From the NCBI GenBank assembly GCA_046349875.1, contig JAXMBN010000024.1, positions 28,285 through 92,284 of the forward strand: a stretch of DNA of 64,000 nucleotides, written 5' to 3'. This document shows, piece by piece, positions 61,962 through 64,000 of this stretch; the first letter of the stretch is position 1, and every line of letters starts with the position of its first letter. Position numbers and translations under genes: made by a program. The notes beneath the pieces were generated by a model. The model was not told the DNA's origin and searched no databases. It worked only from the letters and a program-made list of their open reading frames with translations. This stretch comes from JAXMBN01 sp046349875 (GTDB taxonomy: Bacteria; Planctomycetota; Planctomycetia; Pirellulales; Pirellulaceae).

Positions 61962-62896
61962 TCAATGGATACCCCAACAGAATGGGTCTTGCTCGGAAAG
62001 AATGAGCTGCGCGTCAGATATTACGTGTGCTTCCCCACTGATCTCGGGGGAGATGTGGTGCTGGGTACGATCGATCCAGTGAAAGCTTCCCTCGAAAGTA
62101 CTGTTGATGATGCTTTCTTGAATCCAAGTTTGTCCCGCTTCAAGTTTTCCATCAGCAGCAAGGCATGCGAGTTTGGCGCTCGTACCGGTACCGCACGGTG
62201 AACGATCGTATGCTTTGCCTGGGCATAGAACAAAGTTCTTGGAATGCGCGGAAGAGGAAGAAGGTTTGCCGAAGAGTTCGATGTGATCGATTTCGGGATA
62301 GCCTTGTTGATTGACTGCTTGACGGATCTTCCACGCGACTTCGGTAAGTTGTTCTACATGTTGCAAGTCGATTGGGGCTCGATCCCAATCCACACGGAAG
62401 AACCAATTGCCACCCCATGCTATGTCGCCGCGAACGACTCCGATGCCTTCGACATCGATTGCCACTTGGGTTTGCGTACGATAGCTCGCCACATTGCGAA
62501 TGCGAACTTTATTGGGAGGAGTAACTCGGCTTCAATGGGACCAACGGGAGTGAGCCACGTTTGCTTGCCAAGAGGAAGCCAACCCAAATGGTGAAGAGTT
62601 ACCAACAGGCCAATCGTTCCATGCCCGCACATACCCAAATAGCCAACGTTGTTGAAGAAGATCACGCCCGGATGAGCCAAGGTTTGGTTGGCGGGTAGAT
62701 AGAGTGCTCCTACGAGAACATCGGACCCACGTGGTTCATTGACCACAGCCGAGCGAAAGTGATCGAACTTGGAGCGGAACACTTCGAGACGTTCTTGGAT
62801 CGATCCAGATCCGAGGTCGGGGCCTCCTTCAACAATAACGCGCGTTGGTTCGCCACCGGTATGGGAATCAAGAACTCGAATCGCCTTCACGCTCAT
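61962..62896 (-). pseudogene. Proline racemase/4-hydroxyproline epimerase family gene with a frameshift
   Basis: Start ATG at 62896 (M-S-V-K-A-I-R-V-L-D-S-H-T-G-G-E-P-T-R). The first half contains the general-base Cys in M-C-G-H-G-T-I-G, and the second half the other Cys in P-C-G-T-G-T-S-A-K. The pair is typical of hydroxyproline 2-epimerase or proline racemase, not the dehydratase that has Thr. At about 62511 the frame breaks inside P-N-K-V-R-I-R-N-V; one missing A (CCAAAT read as CCAAT) restores it. The whole gene is otherwise colinear and well conserved. Confidence 0.8.
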
Positions 62897-63197
62897 TCTT
62901 TCCTTCTGCGTTTCTTTTAGGTGTTGGGGAAGTCGCCTTGGGTTGGGAAACGATATCAACGCGTGGTCGCCATGCTTCTCGGTACCAAGTAGGAAGGCGA
63001 AAGGTCATTTTCGGAACGACGCCACGATTGCGAGATTCCGAATCGAGTTCTGCTGCTTGCATCCGCAGAGGACCATAGCAGTTGTTGAACTCTTCGATGA
63101 AATCGGCGCCTGCGTCAGGGATGCAAAGGGCACCCACAACGCGACCGCTTTGAATGATGATTCCAAACAGCGGATCTCTTTCGCTTCCTGATGACAT
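62868..63197 (-). CDS. Small hypothetical protein between mfnB and the racemase
   Basis: A 109-residue protein whose start lies three bases after the mfnB stop. Residues 10-80 have an alternating hydrophobic pattern (I-I-I-Q-S-G-R-V-V-G-A-L-C-I-P), and the C-terminus is polar and charged. No family recognised. It overlaps the racemase start by 29 bases. Its place after mfnB suggests, but does not show, a role in the same pathway. Confidence 0.6.
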   Translation of the reverse strand: MSSGSERDPLFGIIIQSGRVVGALCIPDAGADFIEEFNNCYGPLRMQAAELDSESRNRGVVPKMTFRLPTWYREAWRPRVDIVSQPKATSPTPKRNAEGKNEREGDSSS

Positions 63198-63200
63198 CGA

Positions 63201-63980
63201 TCAGCTTCCTTGTCCGCTTGCGAAAAGCATAGGATTCATACCTTGCAACGCCGAATCCGATAAGTTTCGATCGAGGATCGATTGTAGATGCGCTACACGC
63301 ATCCGATCGATACCTCGTTTGCGATTTCCTTGTGTGCATGCGGCGGATCGAACGGCCCAAACATCAGGACCAAGTTGGAGATGCGATTCAATATCTTGGG
63401 ACGTGAGCGATCCGGCTAGCGAAATCTTGATGCCTGCGAGGTGGGTTCGCTCGATCATCTCTTCCAAGTCGCGAGCACTAAGAAGGTCAAATAGGCGATA
63501 GGAACCTTTCACAAAGGTATCGACCAGTACAAACTCTGCGCCGATTTCCTGGCTCCATTCCAACACAGAATCGAAACTGGGTGATTCCGCCGCTTCGTGA
63601 TCGGCATAGTAGACCAAGATCCAGCGCCCGCCATGGTCCATGGTACGAACTTGATTCTGAATCAATGTTCTTGCATCGGTCCGATTTCCCATTCTCGAAA
63701 GACCGATTTTCAAATAGCGATACGGTTCAAATTCCGAGGCGATCTGCGATTCCTTCGATTCAAGAAGTTCCCCTAATGCCACACTGAAACATGGAGGAAG
63801 CGTCTGACGTTGGCTTAATGAGTCGACGATCTTGACCCCCACTTGGTCCAAGACCTCTTTCGTGGGCCTTCCCAGCGACCCTGCATTCGGGTTTTTGAGG
63901 TCGATCCACGAAACTCCACACTCGAAAACAATGTCGAGTTCTTCGGGAGATTGGATGCTTACGAGTAGTCTGGGCTTCAC
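63201..63980 (-). CDS. mfnB: (5-formylfuran-3-yl)methyl phosphate synthase (MfnB)
   Basis: A 259-residue TIM-barrel-like enzyme of the DUF556 family. The start M-K-P-R-L-L-V-S-I and W-I-D-L-K-N-P-N-A-G-S-L-G match MfnB, with the catalytic Lys in D-L-K-N-P. Further signatures are Y-L-K-I-G, I-L-V-Y-Y-A-D-H-E and F-V-L-V-D-T-F-V-K-G. In archaea it condenses two glyceraldehyde 3-phosphate molecules to the furan of methanofuran. The gene is complete. A link with the MfnF/MfnE-like pair 14 kb away is expected. Confidence 0.85.
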   Translation of the reverse strand: MKPRLLVSIQSPEELDIVFECGVSWIDLKNPNAGSLGRPTKEVLDQVGVKIVDSLSQRQTLPPCFSVALGELLESKESQIASEFEPYRYLKIGLSRMGNRTDARTLIQNQVRTMDHGGRWILVYYADHEAAESPSFDSVLEWSQEIGAEFVLVDTFVKGSYRLFDLLSARDLEEMIERTHLAGIKISLAGSLTSQDIESHLQLGPDVWAVRSAACTQGNRKRGIDRMRVAHLQSILDRNLSDSALQGMNPMLFASGQGS

Positions 63981-64000
63981 AACGTGCGATTCAAAGGTAG

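Noticed and set aside
62490..62520. Programmed frameshift in the proline racemase gene
   Set aside because: No slippery heptamer or pseudoknot-like stem was seen; such control is not known for this family.

Overview
The window is chromosomal DNA of a planctomycete, most like the Pirellulaceae and relatives. The evidence is the gene content: Gfo/Idh/MocA oxidoreductases with Tat-type leaders, formylglycine sulfatases, a DUF1592/DUF1552 cytochrome-type pair, ThuA and NIPSNAP proteins, a PEP-CTERM protein, an excisionase-HTH/PTS-IIA fusion, and homologues of archaeal methanofuran biosynthesis genes. No rRNA, tRNA, CRISPR array or prophage was seen.

Layout. 0-12 kb: carbohydrate metabolism and housekeeping (DoxX and Gfo/Idh operon, two-subfamily DapA-like aldolases, arfB, PQQ-propeller protein, KDPG aldolase translationally coupled to a DRG-type GTPase, esterase). 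12-20.7 kb: DPP-IV-type peptidase and PHB-depolymerase-like hydrolase, a large protein ending in a degenerate GGDEF-like domain, ispD, tyrS and a second DapA-like aldolase. 20.7-29 kb: NIPSNAP protein, then a coupled DUF1592-DUF1552-ankyrin operon and a large exported unknown. 29-37.7 kb: glucose-dehydrogenase-type alcohol dehydrogenase, tpiA, a three-domain aldo/keto reductase-polynucleotide-kinase-HAD fusion coupled to a Gfo/Idh gene, a sulfatase and a kelch protein. 37.9-45 kb: hemP divergent from a membrane protein/sigma-like pair across a perfect dyad, DUF1579 and VOC proteins, a sulfatase, a RAYT transposase between inverted repeats, and a WcaJ-type sugar transferase. 45-64 kb: a TraB-like protein, methanofuran-type genes (mfnF and mfnE-like at 47.8-49.5 kb, mfnB at 63.2-64 kb), ThuA and esterase genes, a TadE/TadG/TadE cluster, an M28 peptidase, a D-2-hydroxyacid dehydrogenase, the HTH-PTS protein, an O-antigen ligase, a PEP-CTERM subtilase and a proline racemase-family gene.

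Four genes between 45.8 and 62.5 kb are broken by apparent frameshifts. Every break I could resolve fits loss of one or two single bases, and at least five of them lie within about 400 bp of the M28 peptidase gene. This may be real decay, but the deletion-only pattern equally fits an under-polished assembly. The most novel-looking object is the AKR-PNK-HAD fusion. The most informative metabolic signal is the set of methanofuran-type genes, which points to tetrahydromethanopterin/methanofuran C1 chemistry in this bacterium. All function calls rest on reading motifs by eye; no database search was run.
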